Positions 23,001-31,193 of a stretch of 64,000 bases of DNA are shown in pieces. The notes under the pieces are model-generated. The model searched no databases. It saw only the letters and a program-made list of their open reading frames with translations, and was not told the DNA's origin. How positions within the stretch are numbered: position 1 is the stretch's first letter; each line of letters opens with the position of its first letter. Made by a program: the position numbers and the translations under genes. This DNA is from Hydra vulgaris (lineage: Eukaryota; Cnidaria; Hydrozoa; Anthoathecata; Hydridae). The stretch lies in contig NC_088929.1 of NCBI RefSeq assembly GCF_038396675.1, forward strand, positions 34,186,001 through 34,250,000, read 5' to 3'.

Positions 23001-23741
23001 CACTTAAAGCATTGATTATCTTCATTTTGCATATTAATGATTGCTTTTTTAGCTGTTAATTTTTTATCAAATGGAATATAAGATTTAGCTTTAAGTGGAT
23101 TATACTCTATAATATTTATATCTATTTTTTTAATAGAAACAAATGCCCAGTTTGATCCTTCCTGTTGAAACAATGATAAATTTTCTAAAATTTTAGACTT
23201 TGTTTAACATTTCTACATGTCTTTGATTAACATTTCTAGTAGTATTAAATTGTCTTTGTATGAATGGTCGTTGAATATAAATTGGTCTTTGATTGAAATG
23301 ACGTTGATTATTAAATTGTCTTTGATTAAAAGTACTAGAAGCAGGAATTGATCTAATAGGCTCCTGTGAAATAGGTCTTTGAATTACAGAGTCATATCTA
23401 TCAGGAACATATCTATCAGGATGCGGGACATTTGGACGTGGAGCAGGATTAGGTCTTTGAATTACAGAGTTATATCTACCAGGAACATATCTATCAGGAT
23501 GCATGGCATTTGGACGTGGAGCAGGAATAGGTCTTTGAATTACAGAGTTATATCTACCAGGAACATATCTATCAGAATGCATGGCATTTGGACGTGGAGC
23601 AGGAATTGGTCTAATAGGCTCCTGTGAATTAGTTAATTGCGATAATTCATTAATAAGTTCGCGTCTTGGCTTTGTATAGTAATATTTAATTCCTCGCTCT
23701 TTGGCGATTTGTCTTAATTCTTTTACCGTGTTGTTTTCCAT
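19986..23741 (-). pseudogene. polB: Polinton protein-primed DNA polymerase B
   Basis: One gene of about 1,250 codons in pieces. The start at 23741 (the second ATG, right behind GATATAAAA) opens a SAP/Rho_N-like helical segment (KELRQIAKERGIKYYY). Three 26-aa proline/arginine-rich repeats (RPxPAPRPNxxHxDRYVP) and an FNQRQF-rich part follow. The polymerase region has Exo I in VIYADFES, an endonuclease VII-like CHIC...DHCHLTGKYRG insertion, Exo II in HNLSGYDSHLF, Exo III in YHDLYNVSDVLLLAD, motif A in LDANNLYGW, motif B in LMNNSVFGKTMEN and motif C in FTDTDSL. Lesions: a frame change at about 23193, in-frame TAA at 21613-21611, in-frame TAA at 20539-20537 just after motif C, and a frame change near 20100. 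Catalytic Asps are intact. The enzyme normally copies the element from a terminal protein primer in the nucleus. Confidence 0.9.
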
Positions 23742-23752
23742 TTTTATATCCA
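23742..23752 (-). promoter_or_regulatory. TATAAAA start-linked motif, decides PolB start
   Basis: The minus strand reads ATGGATATAAAAATGGAA. The TATAAAA lies immediately before the second ATG, as at most other Polinton genes, so the start at 23741 is preferred over the first ATG at 23753. Confidence 0.5.
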
Positions 23753-23875
23753 TAAGATTTTTATTTTTTATAAAAATAAAATTTCTTTATATCATTTTTT
23801 TTTAAAAATTTTTTTTCTTATCAAAAATTTTATATGATAAAATCATATGAAATTTAATATTTTATAAATTTAATA

Positions 23876-24028
23876 TTATTTTTTTGGTCTTTTTATAGCG
23901 GTTTTGTAAGATTCACATTTTTCAAAAGGATCTGAAGTAGATTGCACAAATCCTTTTGATTTTTTCCAATACAATTGACATGAAGTTGGTTTAAACATTT
24001 TATAAAATTCCATACCTTTATCTCCCAT
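23876..24028 (-). CDS. small Polinton protein, 50 aa, unknown
   Basis: A complete ORF starts at 24028 directly behind TGATATATAAAA and stops at 23876. The product is basic, with two Cys (TSCQLYW and EKCESYK), and ends KRPKK. I know no family for it. The start-linked TATA motif shared with neighbouring genes and its clean placement between PolB and the NUMOD-like gene support its being real. Two cysteines alone are too few for a zinc site. It could be a DNA-binding or packaging accessory by charge, but that is a guess. Confidence 0.5.
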   Translation of the reverse strand: MGDKGMEFYKMFKPTSCQLYWKKSKGFVQSTSDPFEKCESYKTAIKRPKK

Positions 24029-24069
24029 TTTTATATATCAATCTTTTTTTTTTAAGCGCTTTTAGCACA

Positions 24070-24513
24070 TCAAAAATCTAAAGATTTTTTAAATTTTTTA
24101 GAATTGAGTACTTCAATCTTATAACCATCCTCAATCTTTCCATCACGTAATTCAAAATAACCATATCCATGTCCAGTTTCTTTCATAGCCCTATATAATG
24201 ATTTATATATTATTTCTTCTCCTGTTTCTATGTTTGTGAGTTTAATAGTGACTGGTTCTTTCCTAATTGTTCTTAATCTTTCATATTTTGGATCAATTTC
24301 TTGTTTTTTTTTTTCTTCTTTTACTTTATTTAATCTAGGTCTTCCAATAGGTCTTTTCACATCAGTTAATTCTGTTGCTTTTGACATGATTGCATCCTTA
24401 TCAATCAAACCATTATCTATAGCAAGCATTAATAATGTGACATAATTTTTAGATGTTTGTGAAATGTTATTTTCTTTTAATAAATTTTGCAATGCTGTCC
24501 TTGTATAATACAT
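24070..24513 (-). CDS. NUMOD-like DNA-binding protein of Polinton
   Basis: 147 aa, intact, starting at 24513 behind TTATATAATAAAA. The N-terminal half is helical (TRTALQNLLKENNIS). The middle is strongly basic and carries an AT-hook-like PIGRPRLNK. The C-terminal half (about residues 92-140) reads as TNIETGEEIIYKSLYRAMKE followed by a G-rich turn and a final beta part, resembling the NUMOD1/NUMOD-type helix-turn-helix modules that accompany homing endonucleases. No nuclease domain is present. I infer a sequence-specific DNA-binding accessory or regulator. The NUMOD resemblance is by eye and moderate. Confidence 0.5.
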   Translation of the reverse strand: MYYTRTALQNLLKENNISQTSKNYVTLLMLAIDNGLIDKDAIMSKATELTDVKRPIGRPRLNKVKEEKKKQEIDPKYERLRTIRKEPVTIKLTNIETGEEIIYKSLYRAMKETGHGYGYFELRDGKIEDGYKIEVLNSKKFKKSLDF

Positions 24514-24552
24514 TTTTATTATATAAAGAAAAAAAATTATTTATATCATTTT

Positions 24553-25848
24553 TTAATTAATAATAAGGTCTAATTTACTTCCATCTGATTTAAAATTCAC
24601 TAATTTATCTGATATTACTACAGCATATCCTATCGTATATTGAGGAACTGCTGTATTAAAGTTCATTTTAATTTGTATATCTATTACTGATGATTTATAT
24701 CTTTCTGGTTGATTACTTACATCAATAACAAATATAGGGAACAAATCTTTATAATCAAGAGGTTGTATGTTACTATGAGTAATCAACTCGTTCATTCCAT
24801 AATATTTTTCACTAAATACAGCTGCATCTCTATAAGCTCTTGAGAATTGTTGATTTGGAAATGATAAGCTGTAATCAGTTACTGGGTATTTATCAGAACT
24901 TAGCATAACGTAAATACTTTTCAAGTCACAATGATCGAATATTGCTGGATTAGTTGTTTGATCTCCATTTTTATTTGTTTGAAATCCGACAACAATATAT
25001 CTTGGTCTTTCACTAGATGTTTTTACACTAAGTTTCCAAGTAGTTGATAGAGTTTGTGGGATTTCTAAACTATCACATTGTCTAGTTCTAAAAGCAACTG
25101 GAATTGTTGCTTTAGATGCTATAATACTTAAAAGTTCATTTTGTTGTGCTAGAGCTGGCTGTACATACGGCATAAACAATGTCACTCTTTGGAGGTCTAC
25201 TTTTCCAGCAGCTACAGTAGCTCCTCTAAAAATAGCATCATCATCAGATTTTCTAGTAAGAATTATTGTATGTTTAAATTCATAAATAACTTTATCATAA
25301 TCATCACAGAATCCAAAGGTATGCTTTAAAGGTACGCAAAATGAAAATGTACCTTTTGCAGTTGGTTTTTGAATCAAGTATCCTTGTCTTGCTGCAAATC
25401 CTGTGTTTTCTGCAATAACTGCTGTTGTTGCTGAATCTTTATACCATAATTGATTCAACCCTTGAGCTAATTGATAATCGTTCGGGTATTTAAGCATCCC
25501 TAACATTGTAGTTGCTTGTCCAGGATTAAAAACTACTTCAATATCTTGATTAGATAATTGATAAGATATTTGACTAAATAGATACATAATGCCATTATTT
25601 GTAAGAGCTACTGCATCTGCATTAGCATAAGCTGTATTATCAGCTTTAAGAAGTCTTCCTTCAAACAACAGATATGCATCAGATGGTACTGAATATAAAT
25701 TGGATTGTTCAATATTTATTATAATATTTCCACTATTATTTAGATTAGGTCGAGATGCTGGATCATAATCTCGATAATAATATTTTTCAATTGATTCATC
25801 TACAATTGGTGTTTCTGTAATATTTAAAATTGATTGAGAAGTTGTCAT
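24553..25848 (-). CDS. Polinton major capsid protein (double jelly-roll)
   Basis: 431 aa, intact, behind TATATAAAAA. Composition and pattern are those of an all-beta protein. The order of conserved segments matches the Polinton capsid family (the 'F54H12.2-like' proteins): an early NNSGNIIINIE strand, ALTNNGIMYLFSQISYQLSN, PLKHTFGFCDDYDK, ILTRKSDDDAIF, YIVVGFQTNK followed by NPAIFDHCDLKSIYV, then FPNQQFSRAY and a late VIDIQIK strand. Two jelly-roll halves meet near residue 215. These proteins form the trimeric hexon-like shell of the predicted virion. No broken codon is seen, which contrasts with the damage in PolB and ATPase. An upstream frame with unknown alternative starts was not needed. 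Confidence 0.78.
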   Translation of the reverse strand: MTTSQSILNITETPIVDESIEKYYYRDYDPASRPNLNNSGNIIINIEQSNLYSVPSDAYLLFEGRLLKADNTAYANADAVALTNNGIMYLFSQISYQLSNQDIEVVFNPGQATTMLGMLKYPNDYQLAQGLNQLWYKDSATTAVIAENTGFAARQGYLIQKPTAKGTFSFCVPLKHTFGFCDDYDKVIYEFKHTIILTRKSDDDAIFRGATVAAGKVDLQRVTLFMPYVQPALAQQNELLSIIASKATIPVAFRTRQCDSLEIPQTLSTTWKLSVKTSSERPRYIVVGFQTNKNGDQTTNPAIFDHCDLKSIYVMLSSDKYPVTDYSLSFPNQQFSRAYRDAAVFSEKYYGMNELITHSNIQPLDYKDLFPIFVIDVSNQPERYKSSVIDIQIKMNFNTAVPQYTIGYAVVISDKLVNFKSDGSKLDLIIN

Positions 25849-25859
25849 TTTTTATATAG
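25849..25859 (-). promoter_or_regulatory. start-linked TATA motif of the capsid gene
   Basis: The minus strand reads CTATATAAAAAATG, with the TATA motif touching the start codon. It is the same arrangement as at the other Polinton genes. Confidence 0.5.
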
Positions 25860-25873
25860 AAAAAAATTTTTTT

Positions 25874-26350
25874 TTATATACTCCGAAGGCCTCTCCCTTT
25901 TTTAACTATATCCTCTATTCTGATAGCATTCTTACGTGATAGCTTTACTCCGCTTGGGCCTTTCAAACCTACTCCATTTCCATTAATTATATTATTTAAA
26001 TTTGTTACTGCTTCATCTCCTGACTTTGCTAATTTTGATAATATATCCTCACTTTTTTTACTAAGATTTACTTTTGGAGCTACTTTATTAACTAATTTAT
26101 TTCCTTTTTCAATTGTAACATTTTTAGCAACTTCTATTGCTGATGTTGCAAGTTCTTTTCCTGCTGATTTAGCAGCAGTTACTGCAGTTTGTCCTAAATC
26201 AGTAGCTGCAAGCTTTTTAATCATAGCTGATGATACTTTTGTTACATTTGATGCTGCTGCTCGTCTAAACATTTCTCTTAAAGTATCAAAAAATCCACTA
26301 CCACCAATAACATGTTTTTTCACAAATCTTTTATTTTGAACAATAATCAT
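25874..26350 (-). CDS. basic Polinton core-like protein with adenain-type cleavage sites
   Basis: Start taken at the ATG at 26350 (158 aa); a TTG just upstream is unlikely. The N-terminus is basic, followed by IGGSGFF and an amphipathic stretch (FFDTLREMFRRAAAS). An Ala/Lys-rich middle part follows, then INGNGVGLKGPSG and a basic tail (KKGRGLR). IGGS|G (about residues 15-19) and INGN|G (about 122-126) fit the adenovirus protease consensus (M/I/L)XGX-G. Charge and cleavage pattern recall adenovirus core or cement proteins (pVII/pX/pVI). The exact counterpart is unclear. It is intact and lies between the capsid and GTPGLW genes. Confidence 0.5.
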   Translation of the reverse strand: MIIVQNKRFVKKHVIGGSGFFDTLREMFRRAAASNVTKVSSAMIKKLAATDLGQTAVTAAKSAGKELATSAIEVAKNVTIEKGNKLVNKVAPKVNLSKKSEDILSKLAKSGDEAVTNLNNIINGNGVGLKGPSGVKLSRKNAIRIEDIVKKGRGLRSI

Positions 26351-26373
26351 TTTCAATTAGAGAAAAAAAATTT

Positions 26374-27312
26374 TTATATTGCAAGATTATTCTGTATTGC
26401 TTCATACTTACCCTTACTTAATACACCTTGTCTTAATAATTCATCGCTAATTGCAACAGCTTCATTTCTTGATGAACTATTACCTGCTTCCCATGCAGCT
26501 ATACGTAACTCAAGCATCTCAACTAGAGCATTAGGATCGCTAGGAAGAATTACAGTTTGTATTCTTGTTCTTTTAACTCCAGTTCCATATTCAAGTTTTC
26601 TCTTCGATAATATAGGAGTCCTTATATCTTTCCAAATTGGAGATATTAACTCATTATATTTTTCACTTCTAGATGATCTTACTTTACCTTTATCAGTAGT
26701 AAGAGCATCTGTATTTATTAATATTTCTCTATAATTTCTAAGACCTTCATTACTATATACCTCTTTATTAGGTTTAAACTTTGTTACTAATTCCCAAAGA
26801 CCTGGTGTACCATCATATTTCTTTCCATCAACAGTTATATCATCATTATTAATTGTAATTGGTTTTTTACCAATATATAGTTCATCTCCATTTGAATGTA
26901 TACCAAATATAGGATCTGTAGACTTTTTACTTTTTGTATACAATCTAAGATAATTTGTTGCAATTTTTCCAAAATTTAAAATATTAGGTTTTTCTTGTAC
27001 TTTGGAGTCAGTAAGTGTTTTCACCATACCATCAGGAGGAAGTAGTTCTGAAGGACCCATGCGAAGTATAGCAAGATCCTTTTCAGGATTTGAAAAAGTG
27101 AGTGCTAATTGATCTTTCAAATTAGATATAGTATTATTTATTCCAGATTGACTATCAATTAAGGGTCTATATAACTTTGATAAATCCATCTGTAGGTTAT
27201 AGTCACCCACCTTTTCAGCAATATTATCTTGTTGTACTTTTTTCTTAAGATAAATGTATTCTTTTACAAGTTGATCTCTTTTATCTGGATCTGTAAATTT
27301 AAATAACGACAT
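26374..27312 (-). CDS. conserved Polinton 'GTPGLW' protein, function unknown
   Basis: Start at the ATG at 27312, which directly follows AAATATATAAAA; an upstream in-frame Met at 27351 lacks that motif. 312 aa, intact. The N-terminal ~90 residues are helical and charged. The central block KYDGTPGLWELVTKF plus LRNYREILINTDAL is, to my knowledge, conserved in Polintons of many animals, often followed by a variable basic tail. A C-terminal helical region (ALVEMLELRIAAWEAGN) completes this version. No catalytic motif is visible. Its constant presence beside capsid genes suggests a virion or DNA-packaging role, which is inference. Confidence 0.6.
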   Translation of the reverse strand: MSLFKFTDPDKRDQLVKEYIYLKKKVQQDNIAEKVGDYNLQMDLSKLYRPLIDSQSGINNTISNLKDQLALTFSNPEKDLAILRMGPSELLPPDGMVKTLTDSKVQEKPNILNFGKIATNYLRLYTKSKKSTDPIFGIHSNGDELYIGKKPITINNDDITVDGKKYDGTPGLWELVTKFKPNKEVYSNEGLRNYREILINTDALTTDKGKVRSSRSEKYNELISPIWKDIRTPILSKRKLEYGTGVKRTRIQTVILPSDPNALVEMLELRIAAWEAGNSSSRNEAVAISDELLRQGVLSKGKYEAIQNNLAI

Positions 27313-27367
27313 TTTTATATATTTAAGAAAAAAATAAAACACATAACACAAAAGATGTTATGTGTTT

Positions 27368-27769
27368 TTAATTATTATAAATGATATCTTTAATTTCAAA
27401 ATCACTATAATTAATATCAATATCTTCTATCGGATTAAATATTAAATCAGACAATAGTTTGCTTCTTGTAAATTTTTTTTCTTTAAGATTACAATCTAAA
27501 TTATATACATATCTATCAACTAATCTACATTTTTCTTTCTTACTAGTATTTTTCCATTCTTTATATGATTCTTTAATCATATTTTCAACATTACGATAAT
27601 CATTATCTTTATAATATTTAAACTGAATAAGATAATATAGCTTATCTCTAGCTTCATCACTATACTGAGTAGGTATTTCAAAGTTACCTCTATCAGTAAT
27701 TAGCATATTATTTCTTATAAAGCCTGCTTCTCCAAATACTAATTTTTCTAAATACCTTTTTTTATTCAA
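27368..27769 (-). CDS. unknown Polinton protein, start unclear
   Basis: About 133 codons are open, with a lysine- and aspartate-rich composition and a C-terminal acidic part (EDIDINYSDFEIKD). The frame is open upstream to a TAA near 27803 without an ATG, and no TATA-type motif sits at its 5' end, unlike neighbours. The first internal Met is in NNMLITDRG. Either the start was lost or the 5' part was deleted. The stretch TTTCTTTTTAG at about 27790 could mimic a splice acceptor. No family is recognised. Confidence 0.4.
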   Translation of the reverse strand: MNKKRYLEKLVFGEAGFIRNNMLITDRGNFEIPTQYSDEARDKLYYLIQFKYYKDNDYRNVENMIKESYKEWKNTSKKEKCRLVDRYVYNLDCNLKEKKFTRSKLLSDLIFNPIEDIDINYSDFEIKDIIYNN

Positions 27770-27851
27770 ATCATTTTCACGCTTGCTACATTCTAAAAAG
27801 AAAGGTTAAAAGTAAAACATATTTTTAATAACAAGAAAGAATTTACTTAAG

Positions 27852-28505
27852 TTATTTTATTTTATTAATATTTTCAGATTTATTAAATCTCATTTGTAAT
27901 AGATTAATTGCCTCCTCTCTTCCTTGATTAATAAACGATATTTTAGATTGTTCATCAATATCTTTTTTAATTTTTGATCTAATATCTTCAAGCATAATTT
28001 TAAATTTTTCAAATTCGCTAAGTATCAGCTCAAATTCTTTATCATCTATTTGTCCGTCTACTAAAGCTTTAGAAATATGATCCATTATTGTATAAAATTT
28101 TGAATTTGCAAGTATTTTAATACTTTCATGTTTTTGTGCTTTTAAACTTAATTCTTTATTCACTTGTCCTCCTATCAATGAAAGAGCTCCTATTGCTAAT
28201 GCTGCTCCTTCACATGCAATAGCTATTGGTGCTGCTACTATTGTAGCTAAAAAACCAATACCAACAGTTCCAAGTGCCATTGTACTTCCAATTAATGCAA
28301 CATCAACTGCTGAAATTATTTTTATTGCTTTATTATACTTTTTACTTAATGTAGATCTTTTTTCTCTCTCCATTTCAATTTCTTTTTGAATTTCACATAT
28401 TTTATTCAAACGGTATACAGTAGCACTTACTTGAGTTTCTATTTCAGTATATTCGTTTGGTAAAGACGGATATAATTTATTATTAGGTTTAGCTGAATAC
28501 TCCAT
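27852..28505 (-). CDS. Polinton membrane protein with coiled coil
   Basis: 217 aa, intact, starting at 28505 behind TTTATAAA. A charged helical N-terminus (about residues 30-60, likely coiled coil) precedes two hydrophobic segments, VALIGSTMALGTVGIGFLA and IAIACEGAALAIGALSLIG, separated by a short turn. Together they form a helical hairpin at about residues 66-110. A long charged helical C-terminus follows (KFYTIMDHISKALVDGQ, DKEFELILSEFEKF). I recall the same architecture in other cnidarian Polintons. It has no known function. Insertion of a hairpin in a membrane during entry or exit is conceivable but unproven. Confidence 0.55.
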   Translation of the reverse strand: MEYSAKPNNKLYPSLPNEYTEIETQVSATVYRLNKICEIQKEIEMEREKRSTLSKKYNKAIKIISAVDVALIGSTMALGTVGIGFLATIVAAPIAIACEGAALAIGALSLIGGQVNKELSLKAQKHESIKILANSKFYTIMDHISKALVDGQIDDKEFELILSEFEKFKIMLEDIRSKIKKDIDEQSKISFINQGREEAINLLQMRFNKSENINKIK

Positions 28506-28528
28506 TTTATAAAGGAAATAAAAAAATT

Positions 28529-28913
28529 TTATAATAAATTAATAAAGCATAAACTATCTCCTTTATTAATTGTTACATCTTCAAATGAATTATTTTTAAT
28601 GATAATAACTATATCATCTACAGACTCTGATATAACAGAATTTTGTAAACATAGCAATTTTAACTTAAGTTCATTTTTAAGTGAAACTAATGCAACACTA
28701 TTGCCATTAATTTCAATACCTAATTTTAATGAAATACTTTTTTGAGACATAATCTAATTTAATATCTTGCTGTGCAAATATTTCACATTTTGTACCGTTT
28801 ATTAATACTGTAGGATGATCTAATTTTTCATTAAATTTAAAATGTGAATTAGATGCATAAGTATCAACCATTGGTATCTTATTTATAAATTTATGTATTG
28901 GATATCTAGACAT
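28529..28913 (-). pseudogene. dUTPase-fold-like Polinton protein, frameshifted
   Basis: The first piece starts at ATG 28913 (MSRYPIHKF). It changes frame in an A run at about 28741-28748 and continues in the frame ending at 28529. Across the two pieces the pattern follows the trimeric dUTPase fold: AQQDIK where AGxDL is expected, LGIEI for the TGI strand, VSLKNEL at the RS motif position, VISES at the VID position, VIIIKNNS for the vxlxNxS strand and KGDSLCFINL for the GDRIAQL motif. Catalytic Asp and Tyr/Arg residues are not conserved, so even before the frameshift it was probably not an active enzyme. A weak TATATATGTAAAAAC precedes the start. The alternative is an unrelated small beta protein. 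Confidence 0.45.
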
Positions 28914-28998
28914 GTTTTTACATATATAAAAATTTATTTTATATATGTTAATATTTTTCATGGGTTCAAAGTACTTACTCCGCATGAGTCCGAAAGAC

Positions 28999-29598
28999 TT
29001 AAAAAATTAAATTTAAAAATGGAATATTAGCAAATGGTGAATTAGGACCTAGGCCTTTACTAGTCTTTTCATAGCCATTAACACTATTCAAGTATAGACC
29101 GTCTCCCAAATTTCCTCCTTTATTCCATGGTGATAGATAGAAACCTTTTCCTAATTTAGTAAATTTAATTCCTTTACCATTCATCTTAGTATATAATGTT
29201 TTAGAAATACCATTTCCAGCAATTTTATTAGTTAAATTGTTTCCAGTTGCAGCACCTACTCCTGTAAGTAGACCTGTTGCAAGTGATGGTATAACTTTTG
29301 ATGCTAAAAAGCTACCAGCTGATGTTAGAAAAGGTAAAAGTGCTCTAAGAAATCCTCCTTCTATTTTAGAATTGTGTATAAGTTGAGCTTTACTTAAATT
29401 AATAACAACTCCAGTACCTTTTTCATATGCACTTTTAATTTTATTCAATTGTCTTTTTGTTACAGCTAATACATGCTCGCCATTTAAATCATCATACGAT
29501 AATTTGATACTAGCATTGAGTTCTTTACTAACTGCTTTTTTAATTTTTTTCAATTGCCCTTCTGAAATATTTACTTTAATATTAGTGTAATTAGTCAT
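28999..29598 (-). CDS. adenovirus pVI-like Polinton protein with protease sites
   Basis: 199 aa, intact, start at 29598 behind GTTATAAAA. Residues 1-78 are a charged, lysine-rich leader made of two similar halves (NISEGQLKKIKKAV and LAVTKRQLNKIKSAY; ISLSYDD-type spacing). IEGG at 79-82 fits the adenain consensus (M/I/L)XGG-X. It is followed at once by a long hydrophobic/amphipathic segment (FLRALLPFLTSAGSFLASK, about 83-115). LTGV|G, IAGN|G and MNGK|G further on fit (M/I/L)XGX-G. This layout (propeptide, cleavage site, membrane-active helix, C-terminal cleavage) is that of adenovirus protein VI, which disrupts membranes in entry. Sequence identity to pVI is not claimed. Confidence 0.55.
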   Translation of the reverse strand: MTNYTNIKVNISEGQLKKIKKAVSKELNASIKLSYDDLNGEHVLAVTKRQLNKIKSAYEKGTGVVINLSKAQLIHNSKIEGGFLRALLPFLTSAGSFLASKVIPSLATGLLTGVGAATGNNLTNKIAGNGISKTLYTKMNGKGIKFTKLGKGFYLSPWNKGGNLGDGLYLNSVNGYEKTSKGLGPNSPFANIPFLNLIF

Positions 29599-30392
29599 TT
29601 TTATAACTCACGAAAAAAAAATTATAACTTACGAAAAAATTTACTATTAGCATTTGTAAATGTTCTTTCAAGGATAGAATCTTGTCTCTCCTTATATGAA
29701 ATCTAATATCTATTTTTTCTCCTCGTAAATTCAATAAATTTCCATCTTGATCAGTTATTTTAGTTTCCATTTGAAAAATTTGCTTTATAATTACTGGCAA
29801 GTAAATTAAATTAGTTGGCTTTTCAACAATTTTATATCCAGGGCCTACATCTGGAAAAAATGAATATGCAATAGTAGATGTTTGTCCATCTAAATAAGTT
29901 GCCCCTAAAATATCAGACGTTATACGAATACTATTCACTTTTAATATATTTACAATATTTTCTGGTTCATAATATCCAAATGAATAAACCTGATATTCAA
30001 AACCTAAAAGCGTTCTAATTGAGTTTGGAACTGCAAAATCTACTTTATATCTAGTGGGAATATTTAAAGTTGAACTTAATGTTATTAGCTCCAATTGTAA
30101 TAGCTGCAGCTCCTGATATAGTACTTCCATTTTTAATCATAGCTAATTGAATATATTCATTTATATCTCCAATCTCGTAAGCTCCTGTAGGAATATTTAT
30201 ATTAAACCAAGTTGTTCCATTGTCTGAACTATATTTAAAATTGTTATTTGATAAATCAATATTCGGAAAACTGTAATACGTCTCTAAACTTACTAGAGCC
30301 ATTTCATATTCTCTATCATCAGCAAGAGATATACTGGATGAGAATCTAGTTTTTATTAAACTTGTATTTCCACTAACATGTATACATGGCAT
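29591..30392 (-). pseudogene. minor capsid (penton-like) protein candidate, frameshifted
   Basis: It starts at 30392 behind TTATATAAAAAA with MPCIHVSGNTSL. The first frame runs to about 30051 (EYEMALVSLETYYSFPNID, TTWFNINIPTGAYEIGDINE). It then changes frame near 30070-30080 and continues to about 29591 (VPNSIRTLLGFEYQVYSFG, SIRITSDILGATYLDG, KIDIRFHIRRDK). The total of about 265 codons, all-beta pattern and position next to the ATPase fit the single jelly-roll minor capsid protein of Polintons. The 3' end contains a short tandem duplication (TTTTTTCGTAAGTTATAA) and overlaps the start of the pVI-like gene by 8 bp, so the original stop may lie earlier. Confidence 0.55.
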
Positions 30393-30414
30393 TTTTTTAT
30401 ATAAAAGAAAAAAA

Positions 30415-31193
30415 TTAATTATTAAAAAATTCATTCGTAAAATAGAAACTATCTAGTCCACTTCTATACTTTCCATTATCTATTTTAGAAGATAAATCTA
30501 TAACAACAAACCCATGAGATTCTGACCCAGCAGTTTTACATAATTTTTTAAACTCCTCTATTGGCATATCACCTATAACATGATCCCTATAAATATACCT
30601 TAAACTACTCGAATCTTGCTTAAATAAGCAAATAAAATTTGCATTTTCTCTTATAGTTTGTCTAGGTAATCTAAAATAATTTTGTGAAAGATTAAAAACA
30701 ATCTACATTACTATGTCTTCCTCTTGTATAATATTCCTCACACTTATTTTGGTTTGAAAGCAAAATATCGTTGAATATTATTAAATTGTTATTTTTTGAA
30801 TCAAGATCTGCAGGATCTGGTATATCATCTCCTTTTTCAAAAAAACTACACTCAATATCAGATTTATCTTTTATATTTTTTGAAACTTCTTCAATCATTA
30901 AATCTGGATTTTCTATTTTGTCTTGATATTTAAACAAATTAAGAATAACTTCTTTTGGTAATTTTTCTTCAAAACACTTTTTTATTATCTTATACTCATC
31001 TTGATAACGACTTTCCATAAATTTGTAAATTATTATAATCTAACCAACCAGGTCTCAAAAGTAAATTTAATAACAAAGTAGTTTTTCCACAACCTGACTT
31101 TCCAACAACTAAGCCTCTTATACTTCTAGGGAGCAACTTGCTATTATTTCTCTTATTCTTATTCTTATTCCATGATAAATCAATGATGCTCAT
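30415..31193 (-). pseudogene. FtsK/HerA-type genome-packaging ATPase, frameshifted
   Basis: It starts at 31193 (MSIIDLSWNK). The Walker A loop VVGKSGCGKTTLLLNLLL lies at about residues 29-46. The frame changes near 31000. Walker B is in NNLIIFNDIL of the second piece, followed by the TRGRHSNVD sensor-like region. A second frame change occurs near 30692, after which RLPRQTIRENANFICLF and SESHGFVVIDLSS lead to the stop at 30415. Order and motifs match the A32-like packaging ATPases of Polintons, adenovirus-like and NCLDV elements, which pump DNA into capsids. Two frameshifts inactivate this copy. Confidence 0.85.

Noticed and set aside
23379-23627. Plus-strand 82-codon frame opposite the PolB N-terminus
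   Set aside because: It is the antisense shadow of the 78-bp proline-rich repeats. It lacks a start motif and has repeat-driven composition.
26312-26734. Plus-strand 140-codon frame inside the Polinton
   Set aside because: Antisense of the GTPGLW gene, without start motif or domain.
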